Positions 26,088-36,247 are shown, counted from the stretch's first letter. The stretch is DNA of 64,000 nucleotides from Victivallis sp. Marseille-Q1083 (GCF_903645315.1 NZ_CAHJXL010000001.1:1602001-1666000); one strand, 5' to 3'. Program-made: numbers and translations. The notes: generated by a model from the letters alone, not told the origin.

Positions 26088-27374
26088 ATGGATGTAAAAG
26101 ATTTTATTACGGATAAATATGCCGTTTTGACCATTGGCGATCAACAGGTCAAGCTGCCGATCGTCATCGGTTCCGAGGGCGAAAAAGGCATCGATATCTC
26201 TAATCTGCGACGCGACACCGGCTGTGTGACAATCGACCCGAGTTTTGTCAATACCGCCGCCTGCTACAGCCGGATTACCTTTATCGACGGCGAACAGGGC
26301 ATTCTGCGCTACCGCGGCATCCCGATCGAGGAGCTGGTCAATGTCGGATCCTTCGTCCGGACCGCTTATCTGCTGGTGCACGGCGTCCTGCCGGACGACG
26401 AGCAGAACCGGAAATTTTCAAAACTGTTGAACCGTCATTCGATGCTGCATGAGGATATGCGTCATTTCTTCGACCGGTTTCCGTCCGGAGCGCACCCGAT
26501 GCACATTTTGTCGACGATGATCAATGCGATGGCGGCCTTTTATCCGAATGTCGATTTGCTGTCGCTGAGCGAGGATATCGATATCTCCAGCGCCCGGCTG
26601 ATCTCGACGGTGCGGACGATGGCGGCCTTTGCCTACAAGAAATCCATCGGCGAGCCGAAAGTCTACCCGCGCCAGGACCTTTCTTTCTGCGCCAACTTTC
26701 TGAACATGATGTTCGATTCGCCGGTCGCGCCGTATGACATCAAGCCGGAAGCGGTCAAAATTTTGAACATTCTTTTCATCCTGCACGCCGACCACGAACA
26801 GAATTGCTCGACGACGACGGTCCGCACCGTCGGCAGTGCGCAGGTGAATTTGTACGCGACCATTTCGGCCGGCGTCAGCGCCCTCTCCGGTCCGCTGCAC
26901 GGCGGCGCCAACCAGGCGGTCATCGAAATGCTGACCGAAATCGCCAACGACGGCAACCCGAAGAAATTCGTTGAGCGCGCCAAGGACAAGAACAATCCGT
27001 CCCGGCTGATGGGCTTCGGCCACCGGGTTTACAAAACCTACGATCCGCGGGCTTCCATCATCCGCGAGGAGTGCCGGAAGTTCCTGGACGCCATGCGCTA
27101 CAACGATCCGCTGCTGGATACCGCCCGCGAACTGGAAGAGCTGGCGCTCAATGACGATTATTTCATCAGCCGCCACCTCTATCCGAACGTCGACTTCTAC
27201 AGCGGAATCATCTACCGGGCGCTCGGCATTCCGGAGAACATGTTCACGGTGATGTTCGCGCTGGCCCGGTTGCCGGGCTGGATCGCCCACTGGAAGGAAA
27301 TGATCGGCTCCAATACCAAAATTACCCGGCCGCGCCAGATTTATATCGGCAAAACTCCGGATAACAAGCAATAA
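26088..27374 (+). CDS. gltA: Citrate synthase
   Basis: A 428-residue type II-like citrate synthase condensing acetyl-CoA and oxaloacetate. FIDGEQGILRYRGIPIEEL is the N-terminal signature. Catalytic His in GPLHGGANQ and FGHRVYKTYDPRA, and Asp in NVDFYSGIIYRALGIP, are present. The start at 26088 (MDVKDFITDK) was chosen from homologous length; only GGAA precedes it. It is monocistronic between its own promoter and the terminator at 27382. Confidence 0.96.
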   Translation: MDVKDFITDKYAVLTIGDQQVKLPIVIGSEGEKGIDISNLRRDTGCVTIDPSFVNTAACYSRITFIDGEQGILRYRGIPIEELVNVGSFVRTAYLLVHGVLPDDEQNRKFSKLLNRHSMLHEDMRHFFDRFPSGAHPMHILSTMINAMAAFYPNVDLLSLSEDIDISSARLISTVRTMAAFAYKKSIGEPKVYPRQDLSFCANFLNMMFDSPVAPYDIKPEAVKILNILFILHADHEQNCSTTTVRTVGSAQVNLYATISAGVSALSGPLHGGANQAVIEMLTEIANDGNPKKFVERAKDKNNPSRLMGFGHRVYKTYDPRASIIREECRKFLDAMRYNDPLLDTARELEELALNDDYFISRHLYPNVDFYSGIIYRALGIPENMFTVMFALARLPGWIAHWKEMIGSNTKITRPRQIYIGKTPDNKQ

Positions 27375-27381
27375 CCTCTTC

Positions 27382-27415
27382 AGCCGGTTTTCTGCCTTGG
27401 CAAAGCCGGCTTTTT
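27382..27415 (+). terminator. Intrinsic terminator of citrate synthase
   Basis: AGCCGG (27382-27387) pairs with CCGGCT (27406-27411), with further internal pairing of TGCC with GGCA, followed by TTTTT. Confidence 0.8.
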
Positions 27416-27446
27416 CAGTGAAAAGCGAAACCGGAACTTACAGATC

Positions 27447-28811
27447 ATGAACAATGAAGCTTTTTTGATCGTCTTTCTGGCTTTTATGATTTTCATGGCC
27501 TTGGGACCGGCGCTGCTGCGGCCGCTCAAAATTCCCAGTGTCATCGCCCTGCTGATCATCGGCATGTTCATCGGCCCGAACGGCATCCACCTGCTCGATT
27601 ATTTGTCGGTCTGGCTGACGTTTCTCGGCGGCCATCCGGAAACCGTCCACGATTACGCCGAAAATCTGATCAACTCGCTCGGTTCGCTCGGGTTGATTTT
27701 TCTGATGGCGCTGGCCGGCATGGAGGCCGATTTCAAAATGATGTCGATGACCAAAAAACCGGTCGCCGCGCTCAGTTTTCTGACCTTTTTCGTGCCGGCC
27801 GTCACCGGGTTTTTCGTTTACGCTTATTTCCGGCCGGACGATTTTGCCGGCAAGCTGCTCTATGCGTCGCTGTTCGCTTCCCATTCGGTCGGCATCGTTT
27901 TTCCGATCATCCGCGAATTGAAGCTGACCCGGACCAAATTCGGCGCCGCGGTATTGATTTCAACGGTAATTACCGACATCGCCAGCATCGTGCTCCTGGC
28001 GATCGCCGTCCAGACCAAACGGCTGTCGATGATCGCCACTCCGGAATTGAGCAAACGGACGCTGTCGATCTTCGATTATCTCGACCCGGCGATTTTCGGC
28101 GATTATTTCACGCCGATCTTCCTGCTGATCGTCATCAGCTACATCGGCATCGCCCTCTGGGTGGTCGCCTATACCGGCAACAAGCTGCTCAACTGGCTGA
28201 AACCCTCGGAAGACGGCATCATCATCACCATCCTGCTGGTCGTCATCCTGACGCTGCTGATCGGCGAATTCATCGGCGTCAACCTGGTGGTCGGCTCCTT
28301 CGTCGCCGGACTCGGGTTGTCCAAAATCATCAAGAGCAGCGAATCAAACAAGCAGGTGATGAAAAAACTCGAAGCGATCGGTTACGGCCTGCTGATTCCA
28401 TTTCTGTTCGTTTCCATCGGCATGGCGACCGACTTCCGGACGCTGCTGCATTCGCCGAGCAATCTGACCATCATTCTGCTGACCGTCATCGGCCTGGTCG
28501 GCAGCAAGGTCTTCTCCGGCTGGCTGGCGCTGCGGCTGACCGGTTTTTCCAACAGCAAAGGGTTTTGCGCCGGCTTGATGACCGTGCCGCAATTGTCGGC
28601 CACGCTGGCCGCGGCGGCAATCGGCAAGGAACTGGGAGTGCTGGACAGCAATTTTTTCAATGCCATCGTCGTGCTGTCAATCGTCACCACCTTGCCGATT
28701 CCCACATTGGTGCGGCTGGTCATTGAAAAAACCAATATGCAATTCGAAAATATCGACGCCGACCAGGACGGCGACTACACCGTCCCGGAAGAAAAGGAAG
28801 AATTCCTGTAA
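27447..28811 (+). CDS. Kef-type (CPA2) cation/proton antiporter
   Basis: A 454-residue membrane protein with about 12-13 hydrophobic helices. It has IPSVIALLIIGMFIGPNG, LIFLMALAGMEADF, SVGIVFPIIREL and GEFIGVNLVVGSFVAGLGLS as in Na+/H+ and K+/H+ exchangers of the KefB/NhaS3 group. The protein ends in a short acidic cytoplasmic tail (EEKEEFL) and has no TrkA-N domain, so it is probably not glutathione-gated. Its promoter is not evident and the ribosome site is weak (GGAAC). Confidence 0.88.
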   Translation: MNNEAFLIVFLAFMIFMALGPALLRPLKIPSVIALLIIGMFIGPNGIHLLDYLSVWLTFLGGHPETVHDYAENLINSLGSLGLIFLMALAGMEADFKMMSMTKKPVAALSFLTFFVPAVTGFFVYAYFRPDDFAGKLLYASLFASHSVGIVFPIIRELKLTRTKFGAAVLISTVITDIASIVLLAIAVQTKRLSMIATPELSKRTLSIFDYLDPAIFGDYFTPIFLLIVISYIGIALWVVAYTGNKLLNWLKPSEDGIIITILLVVILTLLIGEFIGVNLVVGSFVAGLGLSKIIKSSESNKQVMKKLEAIGYGLLIPFLFVSIGMATDFRTLLHSPSNLTIILLTVIGLVGSKVFSGWLALRLTGFSNSKGFCAGLMTVPQLSATLAAAAIGKELGVLDSNFFNAIVVLSIVTTLPIPTLVRLVIEKTNMQFENIDADQDGDYTVPEEKEEFL

Positions 28812-28831
28812 AACATCCGTCAATTCCCGCT

Positions 28832-28857
28832 CAAATGACGGATATTTCCGTCATTTG
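28832..28857. terminator. Convergent hairpin, stem AAATGACGGA
   Basis: A perfect 11-bp stem (28832-28842 with 28847-28857) and a four-base loop lie between the antiporter and the convergent GH38 gene. The inner ten base pairs recur exactly in the hairpin after recF. No T-run on either side. Confidence 0.6.
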
Positions 28858-28897
28858 ACGGTCTGGCAAAAGGAAATGCGTTCCGTTATCGCCGCTC

Positions 28898-31800
28898 TTA
28901 CCGACACAATTTGAACGTGGCTATTTCAAACGGCGACAAATTCAATTCGATAGCGCCGTCGAGTTTCCGGACGGACAAATTTTCCCATTCCAACAGATCG
29001 GTAGCGATCAACCGACGGTATTCGGGCAACGCCGTCAACCGGCAATGCGAATGCCGGCCATGGGTTTCCACCAGCCGCAGAATCCACTGGTCGCTCTTTT
29101 CGGCTTTTTTGAGCACCGCCAATTTTACGCCGTCGCCCTCCAGCCGACATGGTAAAACCGCATTCTCCGGCGCGGCATATCCCGCCCATTGCAGTGGCTG
29201 CCGGTTCAATTGCGCCGCTTCGGCCATCACTTCCGACTCAACGAAACCTCCGTTATGCGGCAGCAAGCTGTAAGTAAATTCATGGCTTCCGCAGTCGGCA
29301 TGAAAATCCGGATGGCGCGGCGAACGCAGCAAATTCAAATCCAGCGTGTGTCCCGACACTTTGTAACCATATTTGCTGTCGTTGAGTAATGCCACGCCGC
29401 CGCAATCGTCGGAGAGGTCGGCATAACGCTGGCCGGCGGTTTCAAATCGGGCCAAATCCCAACTGGTATTGCGGTGTGTCGGGCGTCGGACAAAACCGTA
29501 CTGGATATCGAACGCAGCAGTATCGCTGCAGACTTCAACCGGGAAAGCAACTCGTAGCATTCGGTGGGTTTCCCGCCAGTCGACCGCAGTCTGAAAATCC
29601 AGCCGCCGGCTTCCGGCCGTCAATGAAATCGTCTGCCGGATGATCGATGTACCGACCTGCAACTCGAACTGCAATCGGCCGCCGATTGGCCCGTGCCAGG
29701 TGCGAACCTGTCCGGCCGACCGGGCGGTATCGACCAACTGCTCTTCATAAAAAATATCGATATCCCAGGCGTCGGAGGCATTCGGTTCATCGATATACAG
29801 CGACAAACGGTTCCCGGGGCTATCCGCCCGGAGCCATTCGCGGCAGCTTCGTTTATCAAAGGCGCGCAGCAACCGGGCGTTCTCGTCGAATTCATAACGA
29901 ATCTCTTCATTTTCCAGCACCAATTCCAGTTGATCGGTTCCGGCGGCCGGAATATCGTCCTTTCTGCCGCGCTGCAACGTCAAAAACATTCCGGGTGGGA
30001 TTTCGAGACGGACTTGCTGGTCATTTTCCCCCAGTTGGCATGGCAATTGACCGCCGGAAGCATCAACTACCGTGAATCCGCGCCAGGCCGACGGCAAAAC
30101 CAGGTTGCCGCGCCATGGCACCGACAACGAATTGAACAGCGTCAGGGCATTCTCATCCGGCCGCAACAATCGGCGGCCGAGCCGTACCTGAAGCAGGTGA
30201 CACAATTCAAACATTTCGCGGTATTCCCTGGCGGCATTCGCATAGACCAGTTCGATGGAAGATCCCGGCAGGATATCATGAAATTGATTGATCAGCAAAG
30301 TCTTCCATAACCGGTCGAATTCGGCCTGCGGCCAGGCGTCCGGCGGCAGCGCGGCAAAGGCGAACTCCAAACTTTGCAGCAATTGCTCCAGCTTCCGGTT
30401 AGCGCGCTTGACCCGCGCCTGCGTGGTCAGCGTGCCGCGGTGCAGCTCAAAATAGAGTTCTCCTTCCCAGACGGCCAAATCACTGCGGCTGCCTTCCAGG
30501 CGCTGAAAAAATTCGTCGGAACGACCGAAACGAACTCGCGGACAGCCCTCCAAATCCTGCATCCGGCGGCCATTTTCGATGAACTCCTCTTTCGGCCCTC
30601 CACCGCCATCACCAATACCGAACAAAGTCAAAAATTCATCGATAAAATGATTTTCCCGGAAGATATTCTGGGTTTTTCCCAATATTTCCGGTTGCATCGC
30701 CGAGTTGTAGTTGCCTTCCGGCGGAAAATGGGTCAACACTTCACTGCCATCAATACCGCGCCAGATAAAAGTGTGATGTGGAAAGGCGTTGGTTTGATTC
30801 CAGGAAAGTTTCTGGGTCAAAAAATAATCGCAGCGGCTTTTGCGGATGATTTGCGGCATGGCCGCTGAATAACCGAAAACATCCGGCAGCCAAAGAGTTT
30901 TGACTTCGATCCCAAACTCGTCCCGGAAAAAGTTCTTGCCGTGCAGAAATTGCCTGATCAACGATTCTCCGTCCGGCAAATTGCAGTCGGCTTCCACCCA
31001 CATGCCGCCCTGCAGCTCCCAGCGTCCGGCCGCGACGTACTCCTTGATCCGGGCATACAGCGTCGGGTAGTGCTCTTTGACGAATTGATAATGCTGCGGT
31101 TGCGACGCGCCGAACACATAATCCGGATAACGCGCCAGCAAATCAAGCTGATTGGCAAAAGTACGGCCGCATTTGCGAACGGTTTCCGCTACCGGCCAAA
31201 GCCAGCCGGTGTCGATATGGGCGTGGCCGACGGCCGTGGTACGCAACGCCGAAGCGTCGGCTTTGCGCTCGAGAATCCGCTGCAGAATTCGTCGTCCGGC
31301 AACGGCATCAGCGGTGCAGCCAAAGGCTTGAATCGCCTCCCCGACAATTTTCACCATCTGCGCATAACGATAATCGGTCGGATCGTAAAGGTTTATCCAA
31401 TTGTCGACGAATGCCATCTCCGCCAGAAACTGCCGCATTTCCACCCGGTCGACCGCCAGCCGCATGATATCGGCGGTCGGCGCGAAACGTCCTTCCGGGT
31501 TCCGGCAATGTTTTCCCGGCCGCTCTTCCCGCAGAATCCCGAATAAGTTGGACGCAGCCGCTTCCAGGTGCAATTCGATCTTTTCTCCGGCCACAGCACA
31601 GTCGGTTACCGGATAAATCTCCCGCGCATAGGCGGGAACGAAAGCGCAATTGCCGGACAATCCGCGCTTCGGCTCGCCGGCGGCATCAAAAACCAGACAT
31701 TCGCCGAACAAATTGATTCTGGCCACCACCGGCTTTCCGGCCCAACGCTCTGGAATCCGACCGGACAGCCGGAACCAGGCGCTCTGCCACTTCTCCGCCC

Positions 31801-31984
31801 AGACCTCCCCCTCGGCGATTGGACGATAATATAGTCGGTGACGGTCCTGAAAGCGGACCGGTTGATCGGTGATTGCCGCCTCGGCCTGCAGAAGCAGGTC
31901 ATCCGACCACAAATCGCGTTTCAAATCGTCGATGAAGCGGCGAATCCGCTCCCGGTAGATGTTCAATTGTTCTTTTCGCATCAT
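28898..31984 (-). CDS. Alpha-mannosidase, glycoside hydrolase family 38
   Basis: A 1028-residue enzyme. The GH38 zinc/nucleophile signature is clear: HAHIDTGWLWP (His254, Asp256 zinc ligands) and LWLPDVFGYS with the nucleophile candidate Asp368. A beta-rich C-terminal half follows, as in class II mannosidases. There is no signal peptide, so it is cytoplasmic, presumably acting on imported mannosides. The ATG overlaps the stop of the upstream glycosidase-like gene as ATGA. Last gene of the regulator-pseudopilin-glycosidase-GH38 operon and probably induced through that regulator. Confidence 0.93.
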   Translation of the reverse strand: MMRKEQLNIYRERIRRFIDDLKRDLWSDDLLLQAEAAITDQPVRFQDRHRLYYRPIAEGEVWAEKWQSAWFRLSGRIPERWAGKPVVARINLFGECLVFDAAGEPKRGLSGNCAFVPAYAREIYPVTDCAVAGEKIELHLEAAASNLFGILREERPGKHCRNPEGRFAPTADIMRLAVDRVEMRQFLAEMAFVDNWINLYDPTDYRYAQMVKIVGEAIQAFGCTADAVAGRRILQRILERKADASALRTTAVGHAHIDTGWLWPVAETVRKCGRTFANQLDLLARYPDYVFGASQPQHYQFVKEHYPTLYARIKEYVAAGRWELQGGMWVEADCNLPDGESLIRQFLHGKNFFRDEFGIEVKTLWLPDVFGYSAAMPQIIRKSRCDYFLTQKLSWNQTNAFPHHTFIWRGIDGSEVLTHFPPEGNYNSAMQPEILGKTQNIFRENHFIDEFLTLFGIGDGGGGPKEEFIENGRRMQDLEGCPRVRFGRSDEFFQRLEGSRSDLAVWEGELYFELHRGTLTTQARVKRANRKLEQLLQSLEFAFAALPPDAWPQAEFDRLWKTLLINQFHDILPGSSIELVYANAAREYREMFELCHLLQVRLGRRLLRPDENALTLFNSLSVPWRGNLVLPSAWRGFTVVDASGGQLPCQLGENDQQVRLEIPPGMFLTLQRGRKDDIPAAGTDQLELVLENEEIRYEFDENARLLRAFDKRSCREWLRADSPGNRLSLYIDEPNASDAWDIDIFYEEQLVDTARSAGQVRTWHGPIGGRLQFELQVGTSIIRQTISLTAGSRRLDFQTAVDWRETHRMLRVAFPVEVCSDTAAFDIQYGFVRRPTHRNTSWDLARFETAGQRYADLSDDCGGVALLNDSKYGYKVSGHTLDLNLLRSPRHPDFHADCGSHEFTYSLLPHNGGFVESEVMAEAAQLNRQPLQWAGYAAPENAVLPCRLEGDGVKLAVLKKAEKSDQWILRLVETHGRHSHCRLTALPEYRRLIATDLLEWENLSVRKLDGAIELNLSPFEIATFKLCR

Positions 31985-34272
31985 TTTAACGTTAATACTC
32001 TTTCGTTTTCATCAACGCATTGAATCAGTATGGTTCGTTCCGGCGCAATTTCCAGCGGAATCGTCCATACTCCATGTTCCGCCGCCACCGGTAAGGTGGC
32101 GCCGGAAAGCAATTCCACCGCTCCGGCGATTTCGACTTTTTTTTCAGCCCGGTTAGCCGGCTGAAAACGCAACTGAATGACCGCAGTTTTCTTCCCCCGG
32201 TTACGTAAAGTGAAATAAAGCCCGTTGGCCGGATCGGTTCCCCAACGCTCAACAAGGATGCCGGAAGCGCCGTCACCGGTTACTTCGCTCCGGGTATTTG
32301 CCTGCCAACCGGCTTGATTGATTGCTTCAATCGCCTTGGCATAAGGTTCCATCACCGGAACCAGAAGCTCGTATTTTTCCGGGGAATCGCCGGCATTGCC
32401 GGAACCGGGGAAAATGCCATATTGCAAATACATATTCAACCGCGGCTCCATGTACTGCTCCACTCCTTCCGCTGAAACCGGAACATTTCCTTCAAAGTTA
32501 AGCACGTAGTCCATGGTCGTCACCACTTTCTGTCCGGCGAGAAACCGAAATTCACGAAAATCGGCCAACGACGGCAAGGCATCCTTGTTGAAAAATTCCC
32601 CGCAGCCCAAAAAGTCAACATAAGGAATCAGAAATGCCGCAAAAGGCCAGGTATTGGAACCAATACAGCGGCCTGACTGGTCGGCCCGCCTTCGGATATC
32701 ACGCAAAAAATCGTTGTGAGCCAATGCCATATGTTGAAATACATGAATTTTGCCGTCTTCCGGAAAACGAGCATAAGTCAACGGCAAATCCGCAACCGTC
32801 CAATGATCCCGCCGAAAGTTACACTCCGACCACCCCGCGGCATAGGACTCGGAATCGATATAATAACCATCCATTTTTTCTCCTGAACCGTTCAAACATC
32901 GTTCAATGAATCCGTAACGCGCCTTCTCAAAAGTGATGGTTTGCCGGTTGGGCAAAGTTAGTTCCGGGTCTGAGTTGACGATAATCATGCCGTAATCATC
33001 GCCAAATCTTTGTTGTCCCCATTCAAAACGGCCGGGCCAGTAACAATTGAGACGCCAATCTCCAGCCGGATTGATTTCAATTGCAGTATTCTGCAAAATG
33101 CGATAGAGATCGTCATTGGTCAAATCTCCGGGAAAACGTTCGGTAGGCGACAAGTCGTGCCTGAAGCTTTCAACATAAGTTTTCAATGCTGCGGCATCTA
33201 CCGGCGCCTGGTCATAATACATCACCACACTTGAGTCTTTATGTTCCTGCAACCAATTCTTCGGGAACGGCAAGAACACTCCCCACGGTTCGGCATACAT
33301 CATTGCTTTCAAGTCATGACGGTGCGTTTCCCTCAAAATATGCAAAGCATCAATCGGATCGTTGGAAAAATCAAGATCCCATTCCCGCTGGTTGAACCCG
33401 ATTCCACATTTTCCGGCCAGAGCCATCGTCTCCGGCTGGATCCAGAGCCCCCAAGCGCCGGGATAACCGATATGCGTCCGGAAATGGTCCGGCGCATGCC
33501 GGTAATATTGTTGGAGTGCGCCGCGAAAATGGGTTGCGGCATCGAATTCACCCAGAAAAAACGTCACTCCGGCGCGACCGGGAAATTTTGCGGTATCGGT
33601 ACTGATGCCGAGTGGAACCCTCATCTTCAATATTCCACTGCCGGCGGTGCCGGTTTGAAATACGTAACGAAAAAAGCGTGGTTGTGCCAATGGATGCCCG
33701 AGCATAATACCTGTTTCGCCGTTGTCGACGGCCAGAAACGGCAGCCGGGACATCGGCATTTCGAAACGGGGATTGACTAAAATACGCAATTCTTCATAAG
33801 CCGTGTCCGGAAGGGCTGAAATTGCTCCATTTTGCACATCGATTTCATCTGAATTGAAATTCCACTGATCCTTTCTCAACGGCAAAGCAAATTGCAATTC
33901 AATTGCCCGTTCCCGATCCGCGGAACGATTTTCCACTTCGGCGTCAATGATGAAAAACGGCGTATCTGCCGACCTTTTGATGTGCACTTTGAGGCCCAAT
34001 TGCAATACCGGAGCTTCGGCGGTCAGCAGAATACCGGCGGCGGTTTGCGATACCGCCCCCGTAAAATGAGCGGTTTTTCCGGTTTTCGCATCCAGCGCGG
34101 CAAACGGGTACACCGCTTTCGCCAACAGGGATTCCTTGCCGACATGATACGCTTTCAGACAGCCATCCGGCGACCAAACCAATTGTTGAGTTCCCTGGCG
34201 TTGAATGACGTCGCTTCTCATGCCAATTATTGCCATCCCCCAGACGACGCTTCCGATTATAAATTTCCGCAT
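31981..34272 (-). CDS. Secreted glycosidase-like protein of unassigned family
   Basis: A 763-residue protein with N-terminal signal sequence MRKFIIGSVVWGMAIIG. An N-terminal beta-domain resembling those of GH31/GH36-like enzymes (FFIIDAEVENRSADRERAIELQFALPL) is followed by a probable (beta/alpha)8 part (LKAMMYAEPWGVFLPF, MDGYYIDSESYAAGWS, FAAFLIPYVDFLG) and a beta C-terminal domain. YYIDSE and CIGSNTWPF are candidate active-site strands. I cannot place it in a numbered GH family. Start 34272 follows the pseudopilin stop by two bases; an ATG at 34287 is possible. Position before GH38 suggests extracellular release of mannose-containing glycan. Confidence 0.75.
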   Translation of the reverse strand: MRKFIIGSVVWGMAIIGMRSDVIQRQGTQQLVWSPDGCLKAYHVGKESLLAKAVYPFAALDAKTGKTAHFTGAVSQTAAGILLTAEAPVLQLGLKVHIKRSADTPFFIIDAEVENRSADRERAIELQFALPLRKDQWNFNSDEIDVQNGAISALPDTAYEELRILVNPRFEMPMSRLPFLAVDNGETGIMLGHPLAQPRFFRYVFQTGTAGSGILKMRVPLGISTDTAKFPGRAGVTFFLGEFDAATHFRGALQQYYRHAPDHFRTHIGYPGAWGLWIQPETMALAGKCGIGFNQREWDLDFSNDPIDALHILRETHRHDLKAMMYAEPWGVFLPFPKNWLQEHKDSSVVMYYDQAPVDAAALKTYVESFRHDLSPTERFPGDLTNDDLYRILQNTAIEINPAGDWRLNCYWPGRFEWGQQRFGDDYGMIIVNSDPELTLPNRQTITFEKARYGFIERCLNGSGEKMDGYYIDSESYAAGWSECNFRRDHWTVADLPLTYARFPEDGKIHVFQHMALAHNDFLRDIRRRADQSGRCIGSNTWPFAAFLIPYVDFLGCGEFFNKDALPSLADFREFRFLAGQKVVTTMDYVLNFEGNVPVSAEGVEQYMEPRLNMYLQYGIFPGSGNAGDSPEKYELLVPVMEPYAKAIEAINQAGWQANTRSEVTGDGASGILVERWGTDPANGLYFTLRNRGKKTAVIQLRFQPANRAEKKVEIAGAVELLSGATLPVAAEHGVWTIPLEIAPERTILIQCVDENERVLTLK

Positions 34273-34274
34273 AC

Positions 34275-35018
34275 TCAATTGTTCCATCCCTCCAAACCTT
34301 CCCAACTGTCGCGCGGCAGCATGATGAAAGCCCAACCGGGAAGATACGCACAACCATTCTGTGGCGTCCAAGCCGCACTCCCGTCAAACCGAGCCGTATT
34401 GACACCATCAAGATTATGGGACCACTGATCCTCATACCAGCCGCCTTCCCCCTTGCGCAACCCTTGAACATCGCTGAAAACCACCGTGCGCGGATTCCCG
34501 ATGCCAAACCGGTAAGCCATGGTACTGGCGCCATTTTTGATGGCCAGAAACATTTTCGCCATTTCCAGGTTAGCGCTCTCCCGGCTGGTGCCGCCGCCAA
34601 AATAAAAATAACCGAATGAATATCCCGGTTGATAGTCCCTAAGGTAGACTTCCCTGTCTTTCGCCGGAAATCCATTGATTGCAGGGCAGAAGAACATGGC
34701 GCGATTGTTGCCGATGTACGGCATTAACTGCCATCCCATCCGGCCCTGGGTACCCGCCGGATCGTCTTCCGCATCACATTTATCGTTCCTCGGGTTGTTG
34801 TGATTGACGGAATTCATCAAATAATCATCATTGTCATTGCCATACATCGCGGCTCCAAGCATCAATTGCCTGATCTGGCCGGTACAGACAATAATTTTTG
34901 CTTTCTGCTTGGCTTTACTTAAGGCAGGCAGCAACATACTGGCCAGAATGGCGATGATAGCAATCACGACCAACAATTCAATTAATGTGAAATTATGGAA
35001 CCTGTTTCGCACTTTCAT
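34275..35018 (-). CDS. Prepilin-type N-terminal protein (pseudopilin-like, H-X-DG type)
   Basis: A 247-residue protein. [21 protein letters not shown] is a type IV prepilin leader: a short basic leader, then F and the hydrophobic helix with the conserved Glu. [18 protein letters not shown] continues it, and a distal [13 protein letters not shown] matches the H-X(9-10)-DG motif of the large Lentisphaerota/Planctomycetota family. ATG 35018 has GGGAG upstream. It sits second in the operon, between regulator and glycosidases. Inferred: exported, possibly surface-assembled, and linked to glycan handling. The helix could also be just a membrane anchor. Confidence 0.88.
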   Translation of the reverse strand: MKVRNRFHNFTLIELLVVIAIIAILASMLLPALSKAKQKAKIIVCTGQIRQLMLGAAMYGNDNDDYLMNSVNHNNPRNDKCDAEDDPAGTQGRMGWQLMPYIGNNRAMFFCPAINGFPAKDREVYLRDYQPGYSFGYFYFGGGTSRESANLEMAKMFLAIKNGASTMAYRFGIGNPRTVVFSDVQGLRKGEGGWYEDQWSHNLDGVNTARFDGSAAWTPQNGCAYLPGWAFIMLPRDSWEGLEGWNN

Positions 35019-35049
35019 AAGATTCTCCCATTTTCGTTCGTTTGATTTC

Positions 35050-36180
35050 TCAATTGATATAACCGCAACTCTCGCGCGCAATCAGAGTCGTCGGCAATTC
35101 CCGATGCTGAAACACTTCTTCCGGATGCGACAGCCGATCAATGACGATGCCGGCGGCCGTCTCGCCGATTTCCCGAATCGGCTGGGCCATCGTCGTCAAC
35201 GGTACTTTCAAATAATCGCAAATTGCGTCGTTATCGATGCCGATTAAGGAAATATCCTGCGGCACCCGTAAACCGGCTTCGGCGATTGCCCGATACGCTC
35301 CGCAGGCAATTGCGTCGAAGAGTAACAGTACTGCGGTCGGTCTTTTCTCCAACTCCAGCAGTACCCGCATCGCCGAATAGCCGAGAAAATGCAGGTTCAA
35401 GCGGGCCATTTCGGTATGTACGCTAATCTCTTTCAACTCCTGAACATATTCCGGCACCAAGTCGAGGCCGCAGTCGCTCAGCGCCTGGCAATAACCGTCG
35501 AACCGTTCTTTGATCGAAGTGAGCTGCCGATGACTGGTGTGCGAAGTGATATGGGCAATTCTTTTATGCCCGAGCGATGCCAGATACTTGACCGCCCGCA
35601 AGGCGGTTTGAAAATTATTGACGCCGACATAGTCGGACTCGACGGCACTGCAGAATTTATCGATCAAAACCAGCGGGACGCCATAGGTCTGGTAAAGCCT
35701 GATCAAGTCTTTCTGCAGCAGCGGGGCACCGGATTCCAAAATGACGCCGGCCACCCCGGATTCCAGCAAATGCTGCAGGTGGGCGCTTTCCAGTGTCGAG
35801 TCCAGCCGGGAATTGCAGACCACCATCGAAAAGCGATCCTGCGCCGCCCGTCTTTCGATGCCGTCCAAATAGGTTGCGGCGAACTGGGTATGTAGATCAT
35901 TGCTGATTACGCCGATGACCTGTCCGTTGAAATTACGTCGACGGCGCTCCGGCGGATGGGCGACGAAAGTTCCTTTCCGGGGTATCCTGTAAAGCACCCC
36001 ATCCCGGACCAAGTCATCAACCGCCCGACGAACGGACAGATAACTGATGCGGTAATTTTCGGCCAGTTTCCGTTCCGACAGCACCAGATTGCCCGGGATC
36101 AGTTTCCCGGAACGAATCTGGTTGAGCAAATCCGCTTTCATCTGGTCGCCGACAAAGCGACTCTTTAACGTTTCCAACAT
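35050..36180 (-). CDS. GntR/LacI hybrid transcriptional regulator (AraR-like)
   Basis: A 376-residue regulator. Residues 10-75 form a GntR winged helix ([52 protein letters not shown]). From about 85 it has a LacI-type periplasmic-binding sensor ([58 protein letters not shown]). Architecture as in AraR. First gene of the leftward carbohydrate operon, so it probably controls its own promoter. AGGA lies nine bases before the ATG. Ligand unknown; a mannose-containing sugar is the simplest guess from GH38. Confidence 0.92.
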   Translation of the reverse strand: MLETLKSRFVGDQMKADLLNQIRSGKLIPGNLVLSERKLAENYRISYLSVRRAVDDLVRDGVLYRIPRKGTFVAHPPERRRRNFNGQVIGVISNDLHTQFAATYLDGIERRAAQDRFSMVVCNSRLDSTLESAHLQHLLESGVAGVILESGAPLLQKDLIRLYQTYGVPLVLIDKFCSAVESDYVGVNNFQTALRAVKYLASLGHKRIAHITSHTSHRQLTSIKERFDGYCQALSDCGLDLVPEYVQELKEISVHTEMARLNLHFLGYSAMRVLLELEKRPTAVLLLFDAIACGAYRAIAEAGLRVPQDISLIGIDNDAICDYLKVPLTTMAQPIREIGETAAGIVIDRLSHPEEVFQHRELPTTLIARESCGYIN

Positions 36181-36218
36181 TGCCGCGTTTCCTGAATATT
36201 AGATTCCCTGCTGCTTTA

Positions 36219-36247
36219 AGTATAGAAAATTTTTCATCGGATGTCAA
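36219..36247 (-). promoter_or_regulatory. Near-consensus promoter of the carbohydrate operon, with operator candidate
   Basis: Leftward TTGACA (36242-36247), 17 bases, TATACT (36219-36224). The spacer ends in GAAAAATTTTC against the -10. A second inverted pair, TTTCAT (36232-36237) and ATGAAA (36247-36252), overlaps the -35 and could be the site of the regulator encoded immediately downstream. Confidence 0.75.
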
